The translations under genes were made by a program, and so were the position numbers. The notes under the pieces were generated by a model. The model did no database searches and had not been told where the DNA came from. It was given only the letters and a program-made list of their open reading frames with translations. From Saprospiraceae bacterium (lineage in GTDB: Bacteria > Bacteroidota > Bacteroidia > Chitinophagales > Saprospiraceae): DNA of 64,000 nucleotides. The stretch lies in contig JAHCHX010000001.1 of NCBI GenBank assembly GCA_026129545.1, positions 1-64,000 on the forward strand, read 5' to 3'. Positions within the stretch are counted from its first letter, which is position 1. Every line of letters starts with the position of its first letter. This document shows, piece after piece, positions 7,434-14,901 of the stretch.

Positions 7434-10186
7434 ACAGATACCCCGGCATACGACCTTTTCGCACCGAAGAACAAAGCCTGTTCTTCGGGCGCGATGCCGA
7501 CATCGAGCGCCTGCACCGACTGCTCGACCTGGAGCAGATTGTCATCCTCTACGGCAAATCCGGCTACGGCAAAAGCTCGCTCCTCTCTGCGGGCATCTAT
7601 CCCAAACTCGAAGCGGAGCAGCAGTATCGCCACTTCGAAATCCGGCTCGGCCCTTATAAAAACGCCGAGTCGGCAGCCCCCGCCCAGAACACCATAAACA
7701 CCCTCAAATCTGCCGTCGCGCCGCCCGATGCCTTCGTCGCCGATGCGCTTTTTCCTGCCGAATCCTCGCTTTGGCTCGCCATCAAACGCCTCCAATCGCC
7801 CGCCAATAAACGATTTATCCTTTTTTTCGACCAATTTGAAGAACTCTTCACCTACCCCCCGGAGCAAATACTCGAATTCAAAAAACAACTCGCCGAGGCG
7901 CTTTACAGCCGCGTGCCAAATCGCCTCGAAAAAAACATCGCCGCCGCCGCCCTCGACCCCCAAACTGAAGATGCCCTCTACACGCCCTTCGAACTCAAAG
8001 TCCTCTTCAGCATCCGCTCCGACCGCATGAGCCTGCTCAACGGCCTCAAAGACTACCTCCCCAACCTCCTCCAGCACACTTGCGAACTCGACGCCCTCGA
8101 CGAGCAGCAAGCCGAGCGGGCCATGGCCGAACCCGCCGCTTTGCCGCAGACCGTCACCCGCCACTCGGAAACCATCCGTTTCGACACGCCGCCCTTCAAA
8201 TACGCCCCCGAAACCATCGCCGCCATCTTCAACGCCCTGCGCGACGAGCGCGGCCGCATCGAAACCTCCGCCCTCCAAATCGTGTGCAAACACGTCGAAG
8301 ACAACATCGTAACCAGTGGACGGTGGACGGCAGACGGTGGACGGCCCAATCAACCTATCACCATCGGCACCGCCGACCTCGGCGACCTCCGCTCCGTCTT
8401 TCGCAACTTCTACGAAAACACCCTCGACGGCCTGCCCGCCCACGAACAAGATGCCGCCCGCCGCCTTTGCGAAGACGTGCTCATCAGCCGCGAAGGCATC
8501 CGCCTGCCCTTCGCCGAGCAGGCCCTCGTCGCCCAGGGATTCGCCCCCGACCTGCTCGAGCGCCTCGCCCGAGCCTCCCTCCTGCGCGTGGAGCGCGACG
8601 ACCAGGGGCGTATGCTCTACGAAATCGGCCACGATACCCTCGTGGGCCCCATTGCCGAATCCGCCCTCGCTCGCCGCGAACGCGAAGAAAAAGAACGCCT
8701 CCGCCGCGAAGCCGAAGAGCAGCGCCGCGAAAAAGAACTAGCCATCGCCGCGCGTCGCCGCGCCCGCCTCGTGGCCGCAGGCGCCATCCTGCTCTCCCTC
8801 GTAGCCATCGGCGCATCTTTTCTCGCCTATTTGAAGTCCGAGCAAGCCAGCGAGGCCGCCGCCCTCGTGCTGCAAAAAGAACAACAGGTTGCCCAAAAAA
8901 CGGCCGAGGCCGACAGCCTCTTCGTCTCCGTGCGCAAGGCCGAAGCAGGCGTGGACACCGCCAAAGCCCGGCTTGCCCTTGCCGAAACCCAAACCCAAAC
9001 CGAACGACAACTCGCCCGGCAAAACCTCGCCGAGGCCGAACGCGCCTCCGCCGACGTGGTGCGGCTGCTCATGGAAAACGCCCATCGCTCCATGCTCCTG
9101 CTCAACTATGAGCGCGCGCTCCAACTCCTCCGCTCCGCTGCTGACCTCGCCGCCAAAGCCACCCCCGGCAGCCCCCTCCACGATACCCGCAGCGCCGTGC
9201 TCGACGCACTCCTCGAACCCATCTATTTCTACAACGAAACAGGACAAGGCGCGCTCATCCAGGAAGACCTGCGCCGCATCGCTCGCCTCGGCAGCTTCAA
9301 CTTGTCGGCCAGCGGCAACACGCAGCGTCAAGCCCTGCGCGACGCGCTCAACAAACTGCGCCCCGCCCGCTTCGCCTTCCTCGAAGCCCGCTACTACCCC
9401 TTCATGCTGCCCGTGAAAGGCGGCGAGTTCCGACCCGGCTGCGTCAAACCAGCCGACTGCCTGCAGGACGACGATGACGGCTATCGCGTTCGCCTCTCCG
9501 ATTTCCATATAGCCGAATCGGAAACCACCGTGTGGCAGTACAACCTCTTCCTCGCCGCGCAGGGCAAAAACATATTCGACGACAAAAACACCATGCCCCG
9601 ACCATCGTGGGGATGGGAAGGCAACAACCCCATCGTGTACGTAAGCTGGTACGATGCCTGCCTCTACGCCAACTGGGCAAGCAGACAGCACGGCCTCGAC
9701 ACCGTGTACGCGATGACCAACCGGCAGGAGCGAAATGAAACATACTATACCGACACTTACGACGTGACGGAAGATTCCACGGCCAACGGCTTCCGCCTGC
9801 CCACCGAAGCACAGTGGGAATACGCCGCCCGGGGCGGCGCCCGTCAGGATACTTTCCTGTACGCAGGCTCCGACACGCTCGAACGGGTCGGATGGTATGC
9901 CCTCAACAGCGGCAACCGCACCAACCCTGTGAAACAACTGCGCCCCAACGCGCTCGGCCTCTACGACATGAGCGGCAACGTGTGGGAATGGTGTCAGGAT
10001 TGGTACGACAGTTATCCGAACGGCGTTTTCACAGACCGGCGCGGCCCTGTCTCAGGCTCCTACCGCGTCCCACGCGGCGGGTCGTGGGGCAACAGCGCGG
10101 ACTACGCGCACGTCGCCGACCGCTACATCTACACGCCTGACCTCCGCGGCGTCGACTACGGTTTCCGCCTCTCCAGGGCACGTTAA
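7430..10186 (+). CDS. nSTAND NTPase with coiled coil, membrane segment and C-terminal FGE (formylglycine-enzyme) domain
   Basis: A 918-residue fusion. An nSTAND1-type NTPase domain opens with YPGIRPF, Walker A GKSGYGKSS (42-50) and Walker B ILFFDQFEEL (about 130-139). A charged helical stretch precedes one transmembrane segment (about 445-468), which a second coiled coil follows. A helical middle region leads to a C-terminal FGE-sulfatase domain (about 660-918) with typical WEYAARGG, GNVWEWCQDW, RGGSW and GFRL motifs. STAND NTPases are signalling switches in conflict and apoptosis-like systems; FGE domains in such proteins act as ligand-sensing modules and are common targets of diversity-generating retroelements. 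Coupled to the SIR2-like gene. Odd features: a 4x7-bp tandem repeat at 8317-8344, and a last segment that looks like a variable region. Confidence 0.85.
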   Translation: MNRYPGIRPFRTEEQSLFFGRDADIERLHRLLDLEQIVILYGKSGYGKSSLLSAGIYPKLEAEQQYRHFEIRLGPYKNAESAAPAQNTINTLKSAVAPPDAFVADALFPAESSLWLAIKRLQSPANKRFILFFDQFEELFTYPPEQILEFKKQLAEALYSRVPNRLEKNIAAAALDPQTEDALYTPFELKVLFSIRSDRMSLLNGLKDYLPNLLQHTCELDALDEQQAERAMAEPAALPQTVTRHSETIRFDTPPFKYAPETIAAIFNALRDERGRIETSALQIVCKHVEDNIVTSGRWTADGGRPNQPITIGTADLGDLRSVFRNFYENTLDGLPAHEQDAARRLCEDVLISREGIRLPFAEQALVAQGFAPDLLERLARASLLRVERDDQGRMLYEIGHDTLVGPIAESALARREREEKERLRREAEEQRREKELAIAARRRARLVAAGAILLSLVAIGASFLAYLKSEQASEAAALVLQKEQQVAQKTAEADSLFVSVRKAEAGVDTAKARLALAETQTQTERQLARQNLAEAERASADVVRLLMENAHRSMLLLNYERALQLLRSAADLAAKATPGSPLHDTRSAVLDALLEPIYFYNETGQGALIQEDLRRIARLGSFNLSASGNTQRQALRDALNKLRPARFAFLEARYYPFMLPVKGGEFRPGCVKPADCLQDDDDGYRVRLSDFHIAESETTVWQYNLFLAAQGKNIFDDKNTMPRPSWGWEGNNPIVYVSWYDACLYANWASRQHGLDTVYAMTNRQERNETYYTDTYDVTEDSTANGFRLPTEAQWEYAARGGARQDTFLYAGSDTLERVGWYALNSGNRTNPVKQLRPNALGLYDMSGNVWEWCQDWYDSYPNGVFTDRRGPVSGSYRVPRGGSWGNSADYAHVADRYIYTPDLRGVDYGFRLSRAR
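8317..8344 (+). repeat. Heptanucleotide tandem repeat inside the nSTAND gene
   Basis: Four consecutive 7-mers (TGGACGG, TGGACGG, CAGACGG, TGGACGG) encode the Gly/Arg/Trp-rich insert around residues 296-305. Gain or loss of one unit would shift the reading frame. The inserted residues do not look like part of the conserved NTPase fold. Confidence 0.8.
10061..10171 (+). other. Candidate DGR-type variable region at the FGE C-terminus
   Basis: In this segment the positions that vary between FGE proteins carry codons of the form NNC (GGC, AAC, AGC, GAC, TAC, ATC, CTC, GTC), while invariant framework positions use mixed third bases (GCG, ACG, CCT, GGT). Diversity-generating retroelements mutate AAC codons of a template to NNC codons of a variable region, at exactly this place in FGE/lectin folds. 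No template repeat or reverse transcriptase was found in the window, and the operon is generally C-ending, so this is suggestive only. Confidence 0.35.
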
Positions 10187-10502
10187 TTTTTAGATTTTTT
10201 ACCTTTTTACCTTCTAAAAATGTCGCACAGCGGTCAAGTATGGAAGTATGGCATTGCTATTGGTATGGCGAGGCCATCATCTCATATATGACCGAAGGTC
10301 TTTAAAGATATATGCGAAGCATAAGAGGTTACCGGACTTGGGCGCATATATGAGCGCATGAAAAATCGGATATATGCCAGTCAGAATAATGACCTTGCCG
10401 TTCAGCGGCGACACGGAGATGTTTCACGACGACCCGGTGGCTCAATTTTGCTCTAACAAGCGTCCGGCATCCCGCGGCAGTCGGGGTCGAATACAACATA
10501 TT
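10187..10502. other. Gene-free stretch with four ATATATG motifs
   Basis: No gene is recognisable between the FGE stop codon and the terminator. Four copies of (C/G)ATATATG occur at about 10283, 10308, 10344 and 10369, spaced roughly 25, 36 and 25 bases apart, which is unusual in DNA as GC-rich as the preceding gene. The motif spacing could be a remnant, a structured RNA or a protein-binding array. I saw no reverse transcriptase or template repeat. Confidence 0.45.
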
Positions 10503-10545
10503 CCGTCCGGTCGGTAGCTTAGCCGAAGACCGGGCGGTTTTTGTT
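10503..10545 (+). terminator. Rho-independent terminator of the conflict operon
   Basis: The arms CCGTCCGGTC (10503-10512) and GACCGGGCGG (10528-10537) pair with one G-U, enclose a 15-base loop that can itself pair (GGTAGCTTAGCC), and are followed by TTTTTGTT. Confidence 0.75.
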
Positions 10546-10557
10546 CACGGGCGTTAA

Positions 10558-10623
10558 AAAACGGAAATGGACGTGCTGTGGGAAGAAGCGAAGGGGGAGG
10601 AGCGGGCAGGACAGATGCATTGA
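10558..10623 (+). pseudogene. mazG 3'-end fragment (right copy of the direct repeat)
   Basis: The frame reads K-T then EMDVLWEEAKGEERAGQMH and stops at 10621-10623, matching the MazG C-terminus (EMDVLWEEAKEGERAQI). It begins directly after an in-frame TAA, so only this tail survives. Differences from the intact gene include synonymous GAG/GAA changes, so it is a diverged copy rather than a recent duplication. It is either a relic of a second mazG or a duplicated integration site. Confidence 0.7.
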
Positions 10624-10804
10624 AAATTGTCTTTCTCGATATTTTGATTTCCAATTTTTGAAATTTTGAACACTCTGCGGGACATCTAAAATCAACAATC
10701 ATGTAATCGGCATTCGGAAATCAAATCACCCTCCCCTCCCACAAATTATATTCTGAAAACGCCCCTTTCCTTCCCGCTTTTTCAAAACTTTCGTAAACAA
10801 TTCC

Positions 10805-10835
10805 TTTGCCTCCTCGTTTTCTCGCCTTACTTTTG
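10805..10835 (+). promoter_or_regulatory. rpsO promoter
   Basis: TTTG (10805-10808), exactly 19 bases, then TACTTTTG (10828-10835) is a full match to the Bacteroidota TTTG-N19-TAnnTTTG housekeeping promoter. It leaves a leader of about 105 bases before rpsO, where S15 autoregulation could act. Confidence 0.7.
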
Positions 10836-10944
10836 CCCGCGCTAAACCCGGATGGATAGGCAAAAACTGCCGTTTGACCCTCTGAAATTCGGGCTTGGCG
10901 AACGCATCTCTCATTCACACACTCACACATTCTCTCATTAAAAA

Positions 10945-11220
10945 ATGGCAGTTTACTATTCCAAGGAAAAAATCGCCTCCATCGTCAAGGAATATGGCGG
11001 CGACGAGAAAAACACCGGCAACACCGAAGCGCAAGTCGCCCTGTTGACCTACCGCATCGAAAGCCTGTCGGCGCATTTGCGCGCCAACCCGAAAGACCAC
11101 TCCACGCGCCGCGCCCTGCTCACCATGGTCGGCCAGCGCAAGAGCCTGCTCTCGTACTACGCGAAAAAAGACATTTACAAATACCGCGCGCTCATCGAGA
11201 AACTCGGTCTTCGTAAATAA
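10945..11220 (+). CDS. rpsO: 30S ribosomal protein S15
   Basis: A 91-residue ribosomal protein that binds 16S rRNA at the three-way junction of the central domain and starts platform assembly. Family signatures present are NTGNTEAQVALLTYRI, LSAHLRANPKDHSTRRALL, VGQRKSLLSYY and the C-terminal Y-x-x-L-I-x-x-L-G-L-R. The length is standard. It is transcribed alone from the promoter at 10805-10835 and ends at a strong hairpin. Unlike the common rpsO-pnp arrangement, pnp follows only after about 585 bp that include this terminator. Confidence 0.98.
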   Translation: MAVYYSKEKIASIVKEYGGDEKNTGNTEAQVALLTYRIESLSAHLRANPKDHSTRRALLTMVGQRKSLLSYYAKKDIYKYRALIEKLGLRK

Positions 11221-11230
11221 AAAAATCACG

Positions 11231-11267
11231 TCCGGCTGCCCCTCCTCATTGGGGCAGCCGGATATTT
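11231..11267 (+). terminator. rpsO terminator
   Basis: A perfect 12-bp stem (TCCGGCTGCCCC and GGGGCAGCCGGA) with an 8-base loop, followed by TATTTTTAT. Confidence 0.85.
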
Positions 11268-11805
11268 TTATGCCCGCGTTATAGAGGATTTGAGAGTGCT
11301 CTTGATTGATTCGCGTAATTGTCTGAGGATTGTAAGAGTTGTTTGTTCAAAACTATTTCGCGTTGACTACGATACACCCGACAAACTCCCCAGCCACGCT
11401 CGCCAACACCGCTGCCCTCGCTTTCATGGGGCATCCCGATATACTGGAACCTGTAACAAACCATCCCCGATAAAACCCGCTTGATTTTTTCACACGCTCC
11501 GGCAACTATAAACAAGGCAAATTGACGAGGCAAACCCTGCGGACGTTCGAGGGAAGATTGTCAAAAACGGGGATGTTTTTCCCCCACACAAAGACACAGG
11601 TGTATTTGGGAAACAAAAATTGGAAATTTGAAGCGACACATCTGCCTTTCCCGATTTCCAAATTTTCTCAACCCCCAATGTAGGCCCTGCATCTTTGTGT
11701 GATTTTTTCGGTTTTTGAACTGCTTCTCGCCATTCCTCAGCGGCATCGCTCGATGTCAATTCCTGCTTAGAGCACGGTTGCCGGCGCACAAACTCATTTT
11801 TAGAT
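11268..11805. other. Intergenic region between rpsO and pnp
   Basis: No gene is supported. It contains a T-rich segment with a possible hairpin (TTGGAAATTTGAA near 11620 facing ATTTCCAAATTTT near 11656). The pnp promoter should be near CATCTTTG at 11690-11697, although no TTTG box lies at the expected distance. Confidence 0.4.
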
Positions 11806-14127
11806 ATGGGAAAGCAAATCCCGTTGCGCACCGCCTTCAACCTGCCGGATGGACGCGAAATCGTGCTTGAAACCGGCAAACTCGCCTCTTTGGCCGACGG
11901 CTCCGTGCTTGTCCGCGAAGGCGACACCATGCTGCTCTGCACCGTCGTGAGCGCCAAAAAAGCAAAGGAAGGCCAACCCTTCTTCCCACTTTCGGTGGAC
12001 TACCAAGAAAAGTTCGCCGCCGCAGGCCGCATCCCCGGCAACTTCTTCCGCCGCGAAGGCCGCCTTTCCGACTATGAAATCCTCATCAGCCGCCTCGTGG
12101 ACCGCGCCCTGCGCCCGCTCTTCCCCGACGGCTACATGAACGAGACGCAGGTCATCATCACCCTCATCAGCGCCGACAAGGATGCCATGCCCGACGCACT
12201 CGCGGGACTCGCCTGCTCGGCGGCTGTGGCCACCAGCGACATCCCCGTAGAGGCGCTTTTCAGCGAAGTCCGGGTCGCCCGGATTGACGGCCAATTCGTC
12301 ATCAACCCCGGCCGTGCCGCCCTCGAACGCGCCGACATGGACTTCATCGTGGCAGCCACCAAAAACGACATCACCATGGTGGAAGGCGAAGCCAACGAAT
12401 GTTCGGAAACCGACCTCGTGGCCGCGCTGAAAGTGGCCCACGAAGCCATCAAAGACCAAATCGCCGCGCAGGAACGCCTCGCCGAAATGGTCGGCGAAAG
12501 CGCCCTGACAAAACGCCCGCTGCCGGAAATCCCCGAAAACGAGGAATTGAAAAAACGCATCGAGGCGCTCGTCAGCGAGCCGCTCTACCAAATGGCACGC
12601 AGCGCCAGCGACAAGCACACCCGTCGGGAGTTCACCGAAAACCTCAAAGACCAAATCATGGAAACCCTCGAGGCCGAACTCGGCGAAGAGGCTTGGGAAG
12701 AATGGGCAGCGACCGCCGACCGCTATTTTGAAAAAATCAAAAAACACATCATCCGCGATGTGATTCTCACCGACGGCCTCCGCCTCGACGGACGCAAAGC
12801 CGACCATGTGCGCCCGATTTGGTGCGAGGTGGACTACCTGCCCTCAGCACATGGCTCGTCCATCTTCAACCGCGGCGAAACCCAATCGCTCACCTCGCTC
12901 ACGCTTGGCACCAAACAAGACCAAGTGCTGATTGACAATGCGTTGAAATCGTACGACGACGACTTCATCCTACACTACAACTTCCCGCCCTTCTCGGTGG
13001 GCGAAGCTCGGCCACAGCGTGGCCCCGGCCGCCGGGAGGTAGGTCACGCCAACCTCGCCGCCCGCTCCATCCGCAAAGTGATGCCCGACGAGTTTGCCTA
13101 CACCGTGCGCATCGTCTCCGACATTTTGGAATCGAATGGTTCGTCCTCGATGGCGACGGTGTGCGCCGGCTCGCTCGCGCTCATGGATGGCGGCGTGCCC
13201 ATCAAATCGGCCATCGCTGGCATCGCAATGGGAGCCATTGCCGACGACAAAGGCCGCATCGCCATCCTCTCCGACATTCTCGGCGACGAGGACGCCCTCG
13301 GCGACATGGACTTCAAAGTGACTGGCACGGAAAAAGGCATCACCGGCACCCAAATGGACATCAAAATTGACGGGATGCCCTACGAGCTGCTCGAAAAGGC
13401 GCTCATGCAAGCCCGCGACGGCCGCCTGCACATCCTCTCAAAAATGGCCGAAGCCATCGCCAAGCCCAACGATGACCTCAAGCCACACGCGCCGCGTGTC
13501 ATCGAGTTCCGCATCGGGCGCGACTACATCGGAGCGGTCATCGGGCCGGGTGGCAAAATCATTCAGGAAATGCAGCGCCAGACAGGTACCACCATCTCCA
13601 TTGACGAGGACGAAATCGGCGGCAAAGTCGCCATCTTCGGCCCCGACAAGGCTTCGCTCGACGCGGCCTACGCCAAAATCATGGACATTGTGTTCATGCC
13701 GGAAGTCGGTGCCATTTATGAAGGCGTGGTGGAAGAACTGGCCGAATACGGGGCCTTCATAAAATTCAAGGGCAAAACCGGCCTGCTCCATGTATCCGAA
13801 TACGACCATCGGCGCATCGAAAACCTCGCTGAGGTGCTCAAACCCGGCGACCCGATTACGTTCAAAATCCTTGACGTGGACCCAAAAACGGGCAAGATGA
13901 AACTCTCGCGCCGGGCTATCGTGCCCAAGCCCGACGGCACCATGCCGACCGACGAAGAAAACGCTGCCCGCGCTCAGCGAGGCGGTGGCGGCGGTCGCGA
14001 CGGTGGCAGGGGCGGTGGCCGTGACGACCGCCGCGGCGGCGGTGGTGGCCGCGACGACCGCAGAGGCGGCGGCGGCGGCGGAGACCGTCGCGGTGGTGGC
14101 GGTTTTGGCGGTGGACGTGGGAGGTGA
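11806..14127 (+). CDS. pnp: Polyribonucleotide nucleotidyltransferase (PNPase) with RGG-rich tail
   Basis: A 773-residue 3'-5' phosphorolytic exoribonuclease of RNA turnover. Domains in order: RNase PH-like core 1 (about 10-230), helical linker, RNase PH-like core 2 (about 325-545, with LDGRKADHVRPIW, GSSSMATVCAGSLALMDGG and the catalytic acid in DALGDMDFKV), KH domain (IGAVIGPGGKIIQEM near 565), and S1 domain (GVVEELAEYGAFIKF near 640 to about 705). The last ~48 residues are an unusual Gly/Arg/Asp repeat (GRDDRRGGGGG units), an RGG-type RNA-binding or disordered tail longer than the usual PNPase end. The ATG at 11806 gives the standard N-terminus. A strong hairpin terminator follows. Confidence 0.97.
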   Translation: MGKQIPLRTAFNLPDGREIVLETGKLASLADGSVLVREGDTMLLCTVVSAKKAKEGQPFFPLSVDYQEKFAAAGRIPGNFFRREGRLSDYEILISRLVDRALRPLFPDGYMNETQVIITLISADKDAMPDALAGLACSAAVATSDIPVEALFSEVRVARIDGQFVINPGRAALERADMDFIVAATKNDITMVEGEANECSETDLVAALKVAHEAIKDQIAAQERLAEMVGESALTKRPLPEIPENEELKKRIEALVSEPLYQMARSASDKHTRREFTENLKDQIMETLEAELGEEAWEEWAATADRYFEKIKKHIIRDVILTDGLRLDGRKADHVRPIWCEVDYLPSAHGSSIFNRGETQSLTSLTLGTKQDQVLIDNALKSYDDDFILHYNFPPFSVGEARPQRGPGRREVGHANLAARSIRKVMPDEFAYTVRIVSDILESNGSSSMATVCAGSLALMDGGVPIKSAIAGIAMGAIADDKGRIAILSDILGDEDALGDMDFKVTGTEKGITGTQMDIKIDGMPYELLEKALMQARDGRLHILSKMAEAIAKPNDDLKPHAPRVIEFRIGRDYIGAVIGPGGKIIQEMQRQTGTTISIDEDEIGGKVAIFGPDKASLDAAYAKIMDIVFMPEVGAIYEGVVEELAEYGAFIKFKGKTGLLHVSEYDHRRIENLAEVLKPGDPITFKILDVDPKTGKMKLSRRAIVPKPDGTMPTDEENAARAQRGGGGGRDGGRGGGRDDRRGGGGGRDDRRGGGGGGDRRGGGGFGGGRGR

Positions 14128-14136
14128 TTTGATTAA

Positions 14137-14169
14137 AACGTCGGAAGGGTTCTGAACCCTTCCGACGTT
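14137..14169 (+). terminator. pnp terminator hairpin (repeat family member)
   Basis: A perfect 16-bp inverted repeat (arm AACGTCGGAAGGGTTC) with a one-base centre. The same core, CGGAAGGGTT/AACCCTTCCG, recurs at 45304-45340 and, degenerate, at 63592-63623. Confidence 0.8.
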
Positions 14170-14180
14170 ATCGAAATAGG

Positions 14181-14217
14181 AAGCCGGTCGGGTATTTCCC
14201 GGACCGGCTTTTTTTTA
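14181..14217 (+). terminator. Second terminator after pnp
   Basis: The arms AAGCCGGTCGGG and CCCGGACCGGCTT pair with one bulge and are followed by eight T residues. This is a classic intrinsic terminator and backs up the hairpin just upstream. Confidence 0.8.
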
Positions 14218-14251
14218 TTCAAAAACTGTATTTTGTTCAAAATTTTCAACC

Positions 14252-14845
14252 ATGACGGCAGCAGCACAAAGTCAGGAAAGCAAAAAAAGCGTCACGCTCG
14301 AAGAATATTTCGAGTTTGAACTCAAAGCGGAACGCCGCCACGAGTTTATTGACGGTAAAATCGAAGCAATGGCCTACACTTCGCCGGAACACGGCCAAGT
14401 AGCCAGCAACTTGGGCTTGGCACTCGGCGGCTGTTTGCGCGAAAAAGATTGCTCGGTTTACATAGGCGACCGGATGTTGTTCGTGCGCGAATGTCGGGAT
14501 GTCTTTTACCCCGACTTGCTCATCGTGTGCGGCAAGCACGAGTTTTATCAGGCCACCAAAAACATGAAAGCCACTTTGAACCCCTCTGTCGTTATCGAAA
14601 TCCTTTCCGATACAACTGAACACGTTGATAAAACTTCCAAGACTCGCTTTTACAAGAAAATTCCCAGTCTCCGCCAAATCGTCTTTGTTTCTCAAAAGGA
14701 AAAACACGTCCGCATCTTGGAGCGAGAAGGCGAGCGCTGGATTGACACGGAATTTTACGAAGAAGGCGACGTGCCGCGCATCAGCAATTGCGATGTGCCG
14801 TTGGCGGAGGTTTATCGGAAGGTGGCGTTTGGGGAGGGGGAGTAG
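14252..14845 (+). CDS. Uma2 family protein (PD-(D/E)xK nuclease-like, DUF820)
   Basis: A 197-residue protein of the Uma2/DUF820 family, a restriction-endonuclease-like fold often present in many genomic copies and of unknown biological role. Visible hallmarks are RRHEFIDGKIEAM near 30 and the catalytic strand pair YPDLLIVC (Asp88) and PSVVIEILSDTT (Glu116), followed by K-x-R-F-Y-K-K-I-P-S-L-R. The C-terminal strands (ILEREGERWIDTEFYEEGD...LAEVY) are also typical. This copy appears complete, in contrast to the two broken copies at 23474-23951 and 24656-24934. It follows the pnp terminators and probably has its own promoter. Confidence 0.85.
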   Translation: MTAAAQSQESKKSVTLEEYFEFELKAERRHEFIDGKIEAMAYTSPEHGQVASNLGLALGGCLREKDCSVYIGDRMLFVRECRDVFYPDLLIVCGKHEFYQATKNMKATLNPSVVIEILSDTTEHVDKTSKTRFYKKIPSLRQIVFVSQKEKHVRILEREGERWIDTEFYEEGDVPRISNCDVPLAEVYRKVAFGEGE

Positions 14846-14901
14846 TTTTTTTATTGCCGTAATTGCCCCTACCTTCAACCCCCAAAAAATCTCCCCCTCC
14901 C

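Noticed and set aside
8738..9937. Long minus-strand frame antisense to the nSTAND gene
   Set aside because: It mirrors a strongly supported plus-strand gene and has Gly/Val-rich composition from reverse reading of GC-biased codons, with no domain-like motif. The same applies to 14875-16986, 17029-18357, 38215-39771, 55111-56973 and similar shadows.
10442..10702. Minus-strand 86-codon frame after the conflict operon
   Set aside because: It runs through the terminator and the mazG fragment and has no recognisable content.
10187..10944. DGR template repeat or reverse transcriptase after the FGE gene
   Set aside because: I searched by eye for the template form of 10061-10171 and for RT motifs and found neither; the stretch is non-coding apart from the mazG tail.
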